The position numbers were made by a program, and so were the translations under genes. A stretch of 53,530 bases of DNA from Marinobacter bryozoorum. Its GTDB lineage: Bacteria; Pseudomonadota; Gammaproteobacteria; Pseudomonadales; Oleiphilaceae. The notes under the pieces are model-generated. The model saw nothing but the letters and a program-made list of their open reading frames with translations. It was not told the DNA's origin and searched no databases. Of the stretch, positions 36,871-46,660 are shown piece after piece. Each line of letters starts with the position of its first letter. Position 1 is the first letter of the stretch. Location: NCBI RefSeq assembly GCF_023156245.1, contig NZ_JAKZAH010000025.1:1-53530 (forward strand). Reading direction: 5' to 3'.

Positions 36871-38085
36871 ATGGCAACGGACAAGCTGACCGACAGACAG
36901 ATCAAATCTGCCAGCTTCGAAAAGTATGGCAAGCGCACCAAGCTCTCTGACGGTGCAGGCATGTACCTGGATATCCAGCCGTCGGGCAAGTATTGGCGCA
37001 TGAAGTACCGGTTCGGCGGCAAAGAAAAAACATTGGCTCTGGGGGTATACCCGGACGTTCCACTAAAGCTCGCCCGGCAGAGGCGCTCTGAGGCACGAGC
37101 ATTAATCGCTGACGGCGTAGACCCCAATGAGATCAAAAAGCAGGAAAAAGCCACTGAGCAGGAGAAAAGCGACACCTTCAAGGTTGTTGCGGAAGAATGG
37201 CTGAAGCTGAAAAAAGGAGAGCTCTCCGAAGGCACCTTGAGAGTAGCACGTAGAAGACTGGAGACCTGGACCTACCCGAAACTCGGCCACTTACCTATCG
37301 CAGACATCAAGCCTGCCAAGATTCTGGAAACGCTTCGCGAAATCGAGAACCAGGGTAAACACGAAACAGCGCACCGCATACGCCAGCGCATTGGTGAGAT
37401 CTATCGGTACGCCGTCGCAGAAGGCCGAGCTGAAACAGATCCTACCTCCACACTGAAGGGCCTATTGAAGACGGTACCTACACAGCACAGAGCTGCTATA
37501 ACCTCCGCAGAAGAATTGGGGGCACTATTACGGGCCATCGACGCCTACAGTGGCCACGCATCAACCAGAGCGGCACTGAAGCTCGCTCCGATGCTGTTTC
37601 TGAGACCCGGTGAACTCAGGAACGCTGAGTGGGCGGAGATAGACCTGGAATCGGGCACGTGGGTCGTGCCGGGCAAACGCATGAAAGGCACTCAGAAGGC
37701 AAAACGGGCCGGTTTAGTGCCGGACCACATTGTTCCCCTGCCCAAGCAAGCGGTTGCTGTTCTGAAGGAACTCCAAGCGGTAACGGGCCATCAGCACCTG
37801 GTATTCGAGTCTGTGAAATCGGGCCGTCCACTGTCCGATAACACCATTAACGTCGCACTTCGATCCATGGGCTTTGATGGCTCCACGATGGTCGGGCACG
37901 GCTTCCGCGCAACAGCTTCGACACTACTACATGAGCAAGGATGGCAGCCAGAAGTCATTGAGCTACAGCTTGCGCACAAACAGCGCAACCAGGTTGCTGC
38001 CGCATATAACCGTTCCGCTCGACTCAAAGAGAGGAAACAGATGATGCAAGCCTGGGCTGATTACTTGTTTGAACTAAAGGGCTAG
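36871..38085 (+). CDS. int: Tyrosine integrase, P4 family
   Basis: A 404-residue site-specific recombinase that should integrate and excise the island at the tRNA-Arg gene. The N-terminal DUF4102 arm-binding domain covers about residues 1-90 (LSDGAGMYLDIQPSGKYWRM, TLALGVYPDVPLKLAR). A core-binding SAM-like domain follows at 100-195. The catalytic domain has Arg245 (FLRPGELR), His343/Arg346 (GHGFRATAST), His369 (QLAHK) and the nucleophile Tyr379 (AAAYNR). All catalytic residues are present, so it may be active. The start ATG lies 9 bases after AGGA. Upstream repeats may be its arm sites. Confidence 0.95.
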   Translation: MATDKLTDRQIKSASFEKYGKRTKLSDGAGMYLDIQPSGKYWRMKYRFGGKEKTLALGVYPDVPLKLARQRRSEARALIADGVDPNEIKKQEKATEQEKSDTFKVVAEEWLKLKKGELSEGTLRVARRRLETWTYPKLGHLPIADIKPAKILETLREIENQGKHETAHRIRQRIGEIYRYAVAEGRAETDPTSTLKGLLKTVPTQHRAAITSAEELGALLRAIDAYSGHASTRAALKLAPMLFLRPGELRNAEWAEIDLESGTWVVPGKRMKGTQKAKRAGLVPDHIVPLPKQAVAVLKELQAVTGHQHLVFESVKSGRPLSDNTINVALRSMGFDGSTMVGHGFRATASTLLHEQGWQPEVIELQLAHKQRNQVAAAYNRSARLKERKQMMQAWADYLFELKG

Positions 38086-38126
38086 TATTTACACGCTGCA
38101 AGCGTGATCAACAAGTAAAATCACTA

Positions 38127-38969
38127 CTATCCCAGTTTGCTCAAAGCATCCGCAACGAGCTTATCTATAACCTCACCACCACTTCGATATCCATAAATCG
38201 CTCGCAAGCTTTTAATTGCTGCCTTTGTCTCAGCCTTGACCAATACATTGGACTGAACCCTCTCCTTGCTCTTCTTTCGACCACGAGCTTTCCACTGTGC
38301 CTTCAGACTGTTGATAAAAGCCCTTTTCATTCCGACAGAAAGATCAGACCTATCAATGACGCACTTAAACTTTAACACCCGATCTTCTGATGTTACCGGT
38401 GCATTTATTACTCCATAAACATGACCAAATAAATCATTTTCCTCAAGCTTTTCAAGAAGCCAAAAACCTAACCGCTCATCACGGATATTGATCCAGTTAT
38501 AACTAACATCAAGCTTCAAGTTCTCTGACCATTCATACCGCAACTCCCGAACTATAGCCCGCTTCTGAGATATAGAAATATTTGCTGTATCTAAAGCAGC
38601 TAGCAAGGACTGCTGATACCCTAAAATACCACTCAACCAATCATCTTTTACATCGAAACGATAAACCTCTTTAAACTTATAAAAAATCCAACTAGACAAG
38701 CGACCATCAGCACCATCAAAGAACGATAATTCGCTATCTGGAATTAGGCTTTTATTATGCTCCTCTCCGATCTCCTCCAAAACATATGGACTACTTTTTT
38801 CTAGCACAGAAGATATATCTGATGCCATTTGGACATAATCATTAAAGTTTGAATAGCTTAGTTGATACCCTCTTCCCACCAAGTAATACCATAGCCATAT
38901 AAGATCACGCTCACCGTATCCAGAAAAGACCTTTGGCAACTCTCTCTGAAACCGAAGACCAACAGACAT
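38127..38969 (-). CDS. Unknown island protein with possible ribbon-helix-helix C-terminus
   Basis: A 280-residue protein I do not recognise, encoded in clearly AT-rich DNA unlike the core genome. It is soluble, with aromatic-rich N-terminal sequence (ERDLIWLWYYLVGRGYQL). The last 45 residues follow a basic stretch (KARGRKKSKERVQ) and read SNVLVKAETKAAIKSLRAIY then SGGEVIDKLVADAL, a strand-helix-helix layout like ribbon-helix-helix DNA-binding domains. I chose ATG 38969, which has AGGGTGG upstream; the frame also contains a TTG 15 bases earlier. It converges on the integrase gene and may regulate or assist the element, which is a guess from position. Confidence 0.65.
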   Translation of the reverse strand: MSVGLRFQRELPKVFSGYGERDLIWLWYYLVGRGYQLSYSNFNDYVQMASDISSVLEKSSPYVLEEIGEEHNKSLIPDSELSFFDGADGRLSSWIFYKFKEVYRFDVKDDWLSGILGYQQSLLAALDTANISISQKRAIVRELRYEWSENLKLDVSYNWINIRDERLGFWLLEKLEENDLFGHVYGVINAPVTSEDRVLKFKCVIDRSDLSVGMKRAFINSLKAQWKARGRKKSKERVQSNVLVKAETKAAIKSLRAIYGYRSGGEVIDKLVADALSKLG

Positions 38970-39280
38970 ACACCACCCTATCAATTCATTTAATCATCTA
39001 ACTGAGGAATATACCTAAAATAGAATAGCACAGTTCTACCGCAAAAAATGGCTCAAACTAGCATTTTTCTAGGGTCATTCTAGAATGATATTTCCTATCT
39101 GAATTCATTACATCAATAACTTACGAACGTTTCAGCAATTAGTAGGCGGCCGTCCCTGGTTTTTCTTGGGATGGCTTGAGGCTCGGGGTTAATCACCATC
39201 AGCCTACGCCCTGCCCCATCCATATAAATTTTTACTGACGTCCCTGGATCTTCTGAGACCAACCGTTCAGGAGATCAGCC

Positions 39281-39469
39281 ATGAGAATCCTCAGACTCAG
39301 AGACGTGATGGACAAGACAGGCCTTGCCCGCTCGACAGTTTACAAGTACATCGAAGCAGGCACTTTCCCTAAGCCAATTGATTTAGGCGGCAGGTCTGTA
39401 GGCTGGGTAGACGAAGAAATAAACGACTGGATACTGGAGAAGATTAGCCAGCGTGACTCCTGTCAGTGA
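39281..39469 (+). CDS. alpA: AlpA-family transcriptional regulator
   Basis: A 62-residue winged-helix (MerR-like) DNA-binding protein: LRLRDVMDKTGLARSTVYKY forms the helix-turn-helix, followed by GTFPKPIDLGGRSVGWVDEE and a terminal helix. The family includes AlpA and Vis-type regulators that control integrase/excisionase genes of P4-like prophages and satellites. It has a good AGGAGATC ribosome binding site. Upstream there are 300 bases of AT-rich sequence in which its promoter must lie. Confidence 0.9.
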   Translation: MRILRLRDVMDKTGLARSTVYKYIEAGTFPKPIDLGGRSVGWVDEEINDWILEKISQRDSCQ

Positions 39470-39677
39470 ACAGGAGTCCCCTCTCAAATCCTACAAGATT
39501 TTTGCAGACCAAAAACCCACTAATCCCACACATCCTCTACAGCCCAGGTTACAGCTTATGGATAATTCAAAGACGAAAATCCATGTAGGTTTTAAATATT
39601 ATTAACCAATAGCATCAATAAACACATACACATCCAATAGAGATAAGACCAACAACCAACACCAAGATACGGAGACC

Positions 39678-40322
39678 ATGACAATGACTCAGGCATACAA
39701 CATGCCCCTCACTACAGAGGGCATGTTTAACACAAAGCCCCTCCTTCCAAAGCACGGCCCATATATAGAAAGTTATCTTCATCGGATAGAAGGCACTATC
39801 AATCAGGCGGTCATTAACCATCCCCATTCAATTGCCATAAGAATAGATCTCAGACTTCCCTGCTGGTACGACTGGCGTAATGAAGCCGGGCGGCCTTTGT
39901 TCAACAGATTTATCGACTCACTAAAAGCGAAGATCAAGGCCTATGGCAACTCACTGTCCCGTCAAGGTAAACGATTTCATCCAACCAATGTTGGTTTCAT
40001 CTGGTGTAGAGAGTTCACCAACCCTAATTATCCCCACTATCACTGCATCCTGTTCTTCAATAAACAAACCTTTCGGGGACTGGGTGAATTAGGGGTTGGT
40101 AGTACCGGCTTGTATGGAATGATCAGCAGGGCCTGGTGCAGCGCATTGAACTGCACCCAGGAAGAAGGTGACGGGCTCATTCACGTCCCACAGAACTACC
40201 TTTACCATCTTCGTCAGGGAGAACGGTACGATGACTTGTTCAAGCGCGCCAGCTATCTGGCGAAATACGACACCAAGGTGTGGGGATTAGCCAGCCACAA
40301 TTTTGGGACAAGCAGGAGATGA
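39678..40322 (+). CDS. Inovirus Gp2/YfjJ-family protein (putative replication protein)
   Basis: A 214-residue protein with the YagK/YfjJ C-terminal domain: IAIRIDLRLPCWYDWR near residue 53, FIWCREFTNPNYPHYHCILF near 108, and DLFKRASYLAKYDTKVWG near 195. The HYHCILFFNK segment recalls the HUH-type motif of rolling-circle replication proteins, and a Tyr within YLAKYDTK could play a part, although a catalytic assignment is not possible by eye. Related genes sit beside AlpA and integrase in cryptic prophages and satellites. The start is ATG 39678 or 39684. An overlapping frame at 40280-40465 is not supported. Confidence 0.82.
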   Translation: MTMTQAYNMPLTTEGMFNTKPLLPKHGPYIESYLHRIEGTINQAVINHPHSIAIRIDLRLPCWYDWRNEAGRPLFNRFIDSLKAKIKAYGNSLSRQGKRFHPTNVGFIWCREFTNPNYPHYHCILFFNKQTFRGLGELGVGSTGLYGMISRAWCSALNCTQEEGDGLIHVPQNYLYHLRQGERYDDLFKRASYLAKYDTKVWGLASHNFGTSRR

Positions 40323-40495
40323 AGCACCAGCAACTGAGTGAGCACCCCCAACCGGCCACCTCTCATCAGCCGGTTGATCATCCGTTTCCTAGCGGGCAAT
40401 ATCACCCCACTCAAACGCAACATTCGCGACACCCTCCGACTCAATCTGTCGCACCTTTCGAATAGCGTTCCCAGAAACACCAAACGGAAGTACCC

Positions 40496-42901
40496 ATGGC
40501 CTTAACGCTCGAACAACTTGAACGCCACCTGTTCAAAGCTGCTGACATTCTCCGGGGCAAGATGGATGCCTCGGAGTTCAAGGAATACATTTTCGGCATG
40601 CTGTTCCTCAAGCGCTGCTCTGATGTGTTCGAGCAGCGCTACCAGGAAGTTGTCTCCAACCAACTGGCAAAAGGCAAAGGCGAGGTGGAGGCGAGAGCCA
40701 TTGCGGACATGGAGAACTGGTACAAGTCCACCTTCTATGTGCCCAAGCAGTCCCGCTGGGAGTTCCTGATGAACGATGCCCACCATGGCGTGGGCAACTA
40801 CCTGAACAAAGCACTGGCAGGCCTGGAAGAGCACAACGTAAGCCTGGCAGGCGTATTGGAGCATATCGACTTCACCCGAAAGGTCGGCTCCACCACCTTA
40901 CCGGACAAGAAGCTGCGGGATCTGATCGTGCATTTCAGTCAGTACCGTTTGCGGAACGAAGACTTTGAGTTCCCGGACCTGCTGGGTGCCGCCTACGAAT
41001 ACCTGATTGGCGACTTTGCCGATTCTGCCGGCAAGAAAGGCGGCGAGTTCTACACGCCACGCTCAGTTGTGCGGATGATGGTCCGGCTAACCAATCCCCA
41101 GGAAGGTCAGAGCGTGTACGACCCATGCTGTGGCTCTGGTGGCATGCTGATCATGTCCAAAGAATATCTGGAAGAACAGGGTGGCGATCCAAACCTGCTC
41201 TCATTGTTCGGTCAGGAAGCGTCTGGTTCAGTTTGGGCCATCGCCAAGATGAACATGCTGTTGCACGGTATCACCAGCGCCGATCTGCGAAACGAAGACA
41301 CTCTTACTGATCCTCAGCACGTCGAAGGCGGTGAACTGATGCGTTTTGACCGCATCCTCACGAATCCACCGTTTTCTATCGGCTTCACACCCAGCAACCA
41401 GTTCCCGGAAAGGTTCCAGTATGGCCAGGTGCCGGAAGGCGCGAAGAAAGCCGATCTGATGTTCCTACAGCACATGGTTGCCAGTCTGAAATCCGATGGC
41501 ACGCTGGCCACGGTTATGCCCCACGGCGTGCTGTTCCGGGGTGGTGATGAAAAACGCATTCGTGCCGGGCTGCTGGAGAACGATCTGATTGAAGCCGTGA
41601 TCGGCCTCGCCCCCAATTTGTTCTACGGCACCGGCATCCCTGCCTGCATCCTGGTATTGCGCAACAAGGGTGCTAAAGCACCAGAACGCAAAGGCAAGGT
41701 GCTGTTCATCAATGCAGACCGGGAATACTACGAAGGCCGGGCACAGAACCACTTGCTGCCGGAGCATATCGAGAAAATCGCCAGCACCTTTGAGACGTTT
41801 GACGAGGCAGACAATTTCTCGCGCATTGTTAGCCTGGAAGAGCTGCGGGAAAACGACTACAACCTCAACATCCGCCGCTATGCGGATAACGCCCCACCAC
41901 CGGAACCCCAGGACGTGCATGCACACCTGGTGGGCGGTATCCCCCTGAAAGAAGTTCGGGCCAAGCAACCTCTGTTTGATGCCCAGGGTCTTGATCCCAT
42001 GGACCTATTCACGCCCAAGCCTGGTGAAGAAGATTATGTGGACTTCCGGGATGAGCTCACTGATAAAACCGCGATTAAACCAGCCATCGAACAAAATGCC
42101 GGCATTCAACACAAAGAGGCTCGGCTCAAGGACAGCTTCGAAACCTGGTGGAAGCAACGAGCTCCACATATTGCCGAGCTCTCCGGCAACGGCCAGCAAC
42201 TGAGCGCTCTGCGGGATGAACTGATAGGCACCTTCACTCACGCCCTGGACCCGATCGGCATGCTGGATCGGTTTGCTGTACGTGGCATCATCGCCGGTTT
42301 CTGGGATCAGAATAAGAACGAATTCCGCACCCTGCAGGCCCGTGGCGTACAAGGCGTGGTGGACGCCTGGCGTACCAGCGTCATCACGCTGCTGGAAGAT
42401 GACCAGAAGAAGACCAATCCACTGGCTCACAAACTGGTGACCTTCCTGCTCGCCGACTACGTGGCCGAGCTGGAAGACCTGCAGGCTCGCAAGGCCGAAT
42501 TGGATGCCCGCATCAAAGCCGCCACGGCACAGCCTGAGGAAGACGATGAAGCGGAACCGGATGAAGACGCGCCCACCGAAGCGGATATTAAAGCGTGGAA
42601 ATCCGAACGCACCAAAGCCACCAAAACACTGAAAGGCAAACGGGCCAGCTTTGAGGCTCTTCTGAACGAAGCGGTGGATGCACTGGACGAAGCCAGTGCT
42701 GCAGAGCTGATGTTAACGATTCTGCGCAACGACATGTTGGGGATACTGGACTCCTACATTCGACAGCAGCGGCAGGAAGTGATCGATGCGTTCGAAGCCT
42801 GGTGGGATAAATACTGGGTAACGCTGGCCAATATTGAGGCTGAGCGGGACTCATCAGCCGAAGAGCTGAAAGGATTCCTTAAGGAACTCGGCTATGTCTG
42901 A
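40496..42901 (+). CDS. hsdM: Type I restriction-modification methyltransferase subunit HsdM
   Basis: An 801-residue N6-adenine methyltransferase. The N-terminal HsdM_N helices ([27 protein letters not shown], read in parts) are followed by the SAM motif [10 protein letters not shown] (near residue 210) and the catalytic motif IV NPPFSIG (near residue 295). The C-terminal 250 residues are charged and coiled-coil rich, an extension seen in the longer HsdM subgroup. With HsdS it methylates the host's recognition sites; with HsdR it forms the restriction complex. It is the first gene of the defence block and overlaps hsdS by eight bases. Confidence 0.95.
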   Translation: MALTLEQLERHLFKAADILRGKMDASEFKEYIFGMLFLKRCSDVFEQRYQEVVSNQLAKGKGEVEARAIADMENWYKSTFYVPKQSRWEFLMNDAHHGVGNYLNKALAGLEEHNVSLAGVLEHIDFTRKVGSTTLPDKKLRDLIVHFSQYRLRNEDFEFPDLLGAAYEYLIGDFADSAGKKGGEFYTPRSVVRMMVRLTNPQEGQSVYDPCCGSGGMLIMSKEYLEEQGGDPNLLSLFGQEASGSVWAIAKMNMLLHGITSADLRNEDTLTDPQHVEGGELMRFDRILTNPPFSIGFTPSNQFPERFQYGQVPEGAKKADLMFLQHMVASLKSDGTLATVMPHGVLFRGGDEKRIRAGLLENDLIEAVIGLAPNLFYGTGIPACILVLRNKGAKAPERKGKVLFINADREYYEGRAQNHLLPEHIEKIASTFETFDEADNFSRIVSLEELRENDYNLNIRRYADNAPPPEPQDVHAHLVGGIPLKEVRAKQPLFDAQGLDPMDLFTPKPGEEDYVDFRDELTDKTAIKPAIEQNAGIQHKEARLKDSFETWWKQRAPHIAELSGNGQQLSALRDELIGTFTHALDPIGMLDRFAVRGIIAGFWDQNKNEFRTLQARGVQGVVDAWRTSVITLLEDDQKKTNPLAHKLVTFLLADYVAELEDLQARKAELDARIKAATAQPEEDDEAEPDEDAPTEADIKAWKSERTKATKTLKGKRASFEALLNEAVDALDEASAAELMLTILRNDMLGILDSYIRQQRQEVIDAFEAWWDKYWVTLANIEAERDSSAEELKGFLKELGYV

Positions 42902-44192
42902 TTACCAACGTGTACTAGCTGATTTACCAGACGACTGGAAGACAGCCAAGATTGAAGATCTGGGATCAGTTGTGAGTGGCGGAACGCCCAGCCGTGAAAT
43001 CACGAATTATTGGGGCGGCACCATTCCGTGGGTTACCCCCGGCGAAGTAACTACTTTAAAGGAAAAAACGCTCCGTCTGACGCATGAATCGATTACCAAT
43101 GAGGGGCTTCGTCAAAGCGGAGCGAACCTTCTGCCTGCAGGCAGCCTGCTAGTCACTACCCGGGCATCTCTTGGGTACTGTGCCATCAACTCAGTCCCGG
43201 TAACGACCAATCAGGGATTCAAAAGCATTGTCTTTCGCCAAAGCTCAAACCCCGATTTCTATTATTACTGGACGAGAAAAGCTTGCTCAGAACTGAAGCG
43301 GAGAGCGTCTGGGACGACCTTCCTGGAGATATCTGGATCAGACTTCAAGCAAATTAAATTCCCTGTTCCGCCATCAGCAGAGCAGCGAAAAATCGCCCAA
43401 ATCCTGGACACTCTGAACACCCAAATCCAGAAAACCGAGGCCCTTATCGGGAAACTGGAGAAAATCAAGGAAGGCCTGCTTCACGACCTGCTCACCCGAG
43501 GCATCGACCAGAATGGCCAGCTCCGCCCCACGCCGGAACAGGCGCCGGAGCTTTATCGGGAATCGGCTTTAGGGTTGATTCCGAAAGAATGGAAGGTTCG
43601 AGAATTGGAGGACGTCGCAAGCGTCGAGCGCGGACAGTTTACTCATCGCCCGAGGAACGATCCGAAGTTTTACGGTGGCCCTTATCCATTCATTCAAACG
43701 GGAGACATTGCGAGATCTCGAGGAAAGCTCGTGTCGTTGTACTCTCAAACTCTAAGCAGCAGAGGACTGACTGCAAGCAAAAAGTTCCCCGCTGGAACGA
43801 TAGCCGTTACCATCGCTGCCAATATTGCCGACTCTGCAATTCTAGCAATACCTATGTATTTCCCCGACAGCATTGTTGGAATTATACCTTCTGAAGGCGT
43901 GAGCACTCGCTTTATTGAGCTCTGTATAAGAAGGGCGAAACAGCATTTGGACGCAAGAGCGCCACAAAGTGCGCAGAAGAACATTAACCTTCAAGATCTA
44001 AGGCCCCTGAAAATCCCGTTCCCAGGCCAGAGTGAGCAACAGCAAATTGCAGAAGCTTATGAAAGTATTGCTCAGCGCATTGCCCGTGAAACGCATTGCT
44101 TAACGAAGCTCTCATCCCAGAAAACTGGCCTAATGGACGACCTTCTCACCGGCCGAGTCCGCGTCACCCCCCTACTCAAGGATGCAGTATGA
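42894..44192 (+). CDS. hsdS: Type I specificity subunit HsdS
   Basis: A 432-residue DNA-recognition subunit with the usual two halves. The first target-recognition domain starts [20 protein letters not shown] and ends at a conserved helix ([31 protein letters not shown]). The second starts [20 protein letters not shown] and ends with [19 protein letters not shown] and [13 protein letters not shown]. Both domains look complete, so a bipartite target is expected, but its sequence cannot be read. The second recognition domain is more AT-rich than its surroundings, which suggests domain exchange. The start overlaps hsdM; the stop overlaps the DUF262 gene (ATGA). Confidence 0.94.
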   Translation: MSDYQRVLADLPDDWKTAKIEDLGSVVSGGTPSREITNYWGGTIPWVTPGEVTTLKEKTLRLTHESITNEGLRQSGANLLPAGSLLVTTRASLGYCAINSVPVTTNQGFKSIVFRQSSNPDFYYYWTRKACSELKRRASGTTFLEISGSDFKQIKFPVPPSAEQRKIAQILDTLNTQIQKTEALIGKLEKIKEGLLHDLLTRGIDQNGQLRPTPEQAPELYRESALGLIPKEWKVRELEDVASVERGQFTHRPRNDPKFYGGPYPFIQTGDIARSRGKLVSLYSQTLSSRGLTASKKFPAGTIAVTIAANIADSAILAIPMYFPDSIVGIIPSEGVSTRFIELCIRRAKQHLDARAPQSAQKNINLQDLRPLKIPFPGQSEQQQIAEAYESIAQRIARETHCLTKLSSQKTGLMDDLLTGRVRVTPLLKDAV

Positions 44193-45991
44193 CCACCTTC
44201 GACAGCACCAAACGCTCGCTACCCGAACTGCTCAAAGACATCACCAATGGCAAAATCCAGCTGCCGGATTTTCAGCGTGGCTGGGTGTGGGATGATGAGC
44301 ACGTAAAGAGCCTTCTGGTTAGTGTCGCACGGTCGTTTCCTGTGGGTGCGGTCATGCTTATGGAGACCGGTGGTGAAGTGCAATTCCAGGTGCGGCCGGT
44401 TGAGGGCATACCCGCAAACGATGTTACCGATAACCCTGAACAACTCATCCTGGACGGCCAGCAACGCCTGACGAGCCTGACGCAAGCCATTGCCCTGACT
44501 ACCCCGGTGGACACGCGCACCGCGAAAGGCAAGGACATCCTTCGTCACTATTACTTCGATATTGCGATGGCCCTGGAAGGCGACGACCGTCTGGATGAAG
44601 CCGTCAAAGCGGTGGATAAAGGTCGCCAGGTTCGCAGCAATTTTGGCCGCGACGTGGAGCTAGATCTTTCCACCCGTGAGCTGGAATGCCAGCAATTGCA
44701 CTTCCCGTGCGACAAAATTCTGGACGACTCCCAATGGCTGCAGGATCTGTTTCAGTTCAACCCGGAAGGTATGGAACAGTTCCTGAAGTTCAAACAGAAG
44801 ATCATTGGCGCGTTCGTCGCCTACCAGATCCCGATCATCGAGCTGAAAAAAGAAACTTCAAAAGAAGCCGTTTGCCTGGTTTTCGAAAAGGTGAACACAG
44901 GCGGCGTTCAGCTTTCTGTCTTTGAGCTGATGACGGCCAGCTATGCCGCCGAGGGCTACAACCTTCGAGACGACTGGTTTGGCTCTGATATCCGTAATGT
45001 GGCTTCAAGACGGGAACGCTTGGCCAAACACGAATTACTCAAAGGCGTCGAGAGCACCGATTTTCTGCAAGCCATCACCCTGCTCCACACGCGACAGCGC
45101 AAATACCAGGACATCGCAGACGGGAAACAGGGCAAGCAGGTTCGACCAGTCAGCGCCAAGCGGGCCTCTGTACTGGAGCTGCCGCTGAGCGCTTACCAGA
45201 AATGGGCAGATGAAGTTGAGGCCGGCTTTATTGAAGCCTCCAAGTTCCTGTCGGGTGAATGCTTCTTCAGCCGGAAAGAGCTGCCTTACGGTACCCAGCT
45301 CGTGCCACTTGCCGCGACACTGACCTTGCTCGGTGAACGCTGGCGAGAGCCGAAGGTTCACCAGAAGCTGGCCCGCTGGTTCTGGTCTGGTGTATTGGGC
45401 GAGCTATACGGTGGCGCGGTTGAAACCCGCATAGCAGTGGATCTCGAAGAGCTGATGAACTGGTTCGAGGACGACAGCTCAACACCTCGCACCGTCACCG
45501 ATGCTTCCTTTGACCCAGAACGCCTTGAGTCTCTGCGTAGCCGATTGAGCGCAGCGTACAAGGGCATCAACGTCCTGATCCTGCGTGAAGGCGCCTCCGA
45601 TTTCTTCTGGAAAGGCCGCATCCAACAGTTGGACACTCAGGAAGTGGCGCTGGATATTCACCACATCTTCCCTCGCGCCTGGTGTGAGGCCAATGGAATC
45701 CCGCCCAAGGTCTATGATTCGATCATTAACAAAACCCCGATTTCCTATAAAGCCAACCGGATGATTGGTGGAGATGCGCCGTCACGTTATCTGGCCAAGC
45801 TTCAGAATCATGATCAGGTGCAGCTCGAAGACCCTGAGATGAATGCCATTCTGGAGGGACACTTCATTCCAACAGCCCAATTACGGGCCGATGATTTTAC
45901 TGGGTTCTTCGAGTCGAGAAAGCGTTTGCTGATGGGGCTAATCGAGAGAGCCATGGGCAAAAAAGCACTCTCGGAAGATATGCATTCGTAG
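44189..45991 (+). CDS. DUF262/HNH nuclease, GmrSD-like
   Basis: A 600-residue protein that joins the two halves of GmrSD-type restriction enzymes. The N-terminal DUF262 (ParB-like) domain has LPDFQRGWVWDDEHVKSLL and the nucleotide-binding hallmark LDGQQRLTSLTQA near residue 90. The C-terminal part has DIHHIFPRAWCEANGI near residue 490, the His-containing core of the DUF1524/HNH nuclease domain. Known GmrSD and related DUF262 proteins cut modified phage DNA using nucleotide hydrolysis, and others act with phosphorothioate systems. The start overlaps the hsdS stop codon by four bases, so it is part of the same transcript; the frame is open further upstream, but inside hsdS. Confidence 0.9.
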   Translation: MTTFDSTKRSLPELLKDITNGKIQLPDFQRGWVWDDEHVKSLLVSVARSFPVGAVMLMETGGEVQFQVRPVEGIPANDVTDNPEQLILDGQQRLTSLTQAIALTTPVDTRTAKGKDILRHYYFDIAMALEGDDRLDEAVKAVDKGRQVRSNFGRDVELDLSTRELECQQLHFPCDKILDDSQWLQDLFQFNPEGMEQFLKFKQKIIGAFVAYQIPIIELKKETSKEAVCLVFEKVNTGGVQLSVFELMTASYAAEGYNLRDDWFGSDIRNVASRRERLAKHELLKGVESTDFLQAITLLHTRQRKYQDIADGKQGKQVRPVSAKRASVLELPLSAYQKWADEVEAGFIEASKFLSGECFFSRKELPYGTQLVPLAATLTLLGERWREPKVHQKLARWFWSGVLGELYGGAVETRIAVDLEELMNWFEDDSSTPRTVTDASFDPERLESLRSRLSAAYKGINVLILREGASDFFWKGRIQQLDTQEVALDIHHIFPRAWCEANGIPPKVYDSIINKTPISYKANRMIGGDAPSRYLAKLQNHDQVQLEDPEMNAILEGHFIPTAQLRADDFTGFFESRKRLLMGLIERAMGKKALSEDMHS

Positions 45992-46012
45992 CCACACGCC
46001 GGAGTAACTGCC

Positions 46013-46660
46013 ATGGGGTTTGAGAAAGACCTGACGCCAGAGAAGGCTCTGATATTTCGAATCACTCATCGGAGAAATCTCCCTTGGGTGTTTGATAATG
46101 GCATCCACTGCCGGTCCAGCGTCCAACAAGATCAGGGCTTCGTCAGCATTGGCAACCAGGAGCTCATTGAAGGAAGAAAGGAGCGGACGGTTCCCATGGA
46201 GCCGTCCGGCGTGTTGTCGGATTACATTCCGTTTTACTTCACACCCTACTCTCCCATGCTGCTCAACATTGTCACAGGCCGTAACGTGCCCCAGCGCCTC
46301 AAGGCAGACATCGTCATTCTGGTCAGCTCTCTTCACAAGGTGAACGAAGCAGGTATCCGGTTCCTGTTTACGGATCGGCATGCGTATCTTTTCAATGCCA
46401 GTTTCAGCAACGACCTCAACCAGCTGGCGAACATGGTTCCGTGGGAGCTTTTGCAAGCCAGGGATTTTCGGAAAGATCCGGAAGACCCCGCCAAGTCGGA
46501 ACGCTACCAGGCCGAAGCGCTTATTCACCGCCACCTCCCGGTGGATGCTCTCTTGGGCGTGGTAACCTACAATGACCGGATTAAAGCGGAAGTTCAGGCA
46601 TTGGCTGCTGAGCGGCAACTGAATTTGGGCATACACAGTAAACCGAGCTGGTTCTTCTGA
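46013..46660 (+). CDS. darT: DNA ADP-ribosyltransferase toxin DarT (DUF4433)
   Basis: A 215-residue toxin that attaches ADP-ribose from NAD+ to thymidine bases in single-stranded DNA and blocks replication, as shown for known DarT proteins. Family features are the N-terminal [19 protein letters not shown], the NAD-site segment [13 protein letters not shown], and the region [16 protein letters not shown] with the probable catalytic Glu168. The ATG has CGGAG at a normal spacing. Its stop codon overlaps the darG start by one base. DarTG defends against phages by modifying their DNA; here it sits between hsdS/DUF262 and hsdR of a type I system. Confidence 0.93.
   Translation: MGFEKDLTPEKALIFRITHRRNLPWVFDNGIHCRSSVQQDQGFVSIGNQELIEGRKERTVPMEPSGVLSDYIPFYFTPYSPMLLNIVTGRNVPQRLKADIVILVSSLHKVNEAGIRFLFTDRHAYLFNASFSNDLNQLANMVPWELLQARDFRKDPEDPAKSERYQAEALIHRHLPVDALLGVVTYNDRIKAEVQALAAERQLNLGIHSKPSWFF

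Noticed and set aside
40280..40465. Plus-strand open frame of 61 codons between the Gp2-like gene and hsdM
   Set aside because: It overlaps the Gp2-like gene, its sequence is low-complexity (His, Pro, Gln), and no good ribosome binding site was seen.
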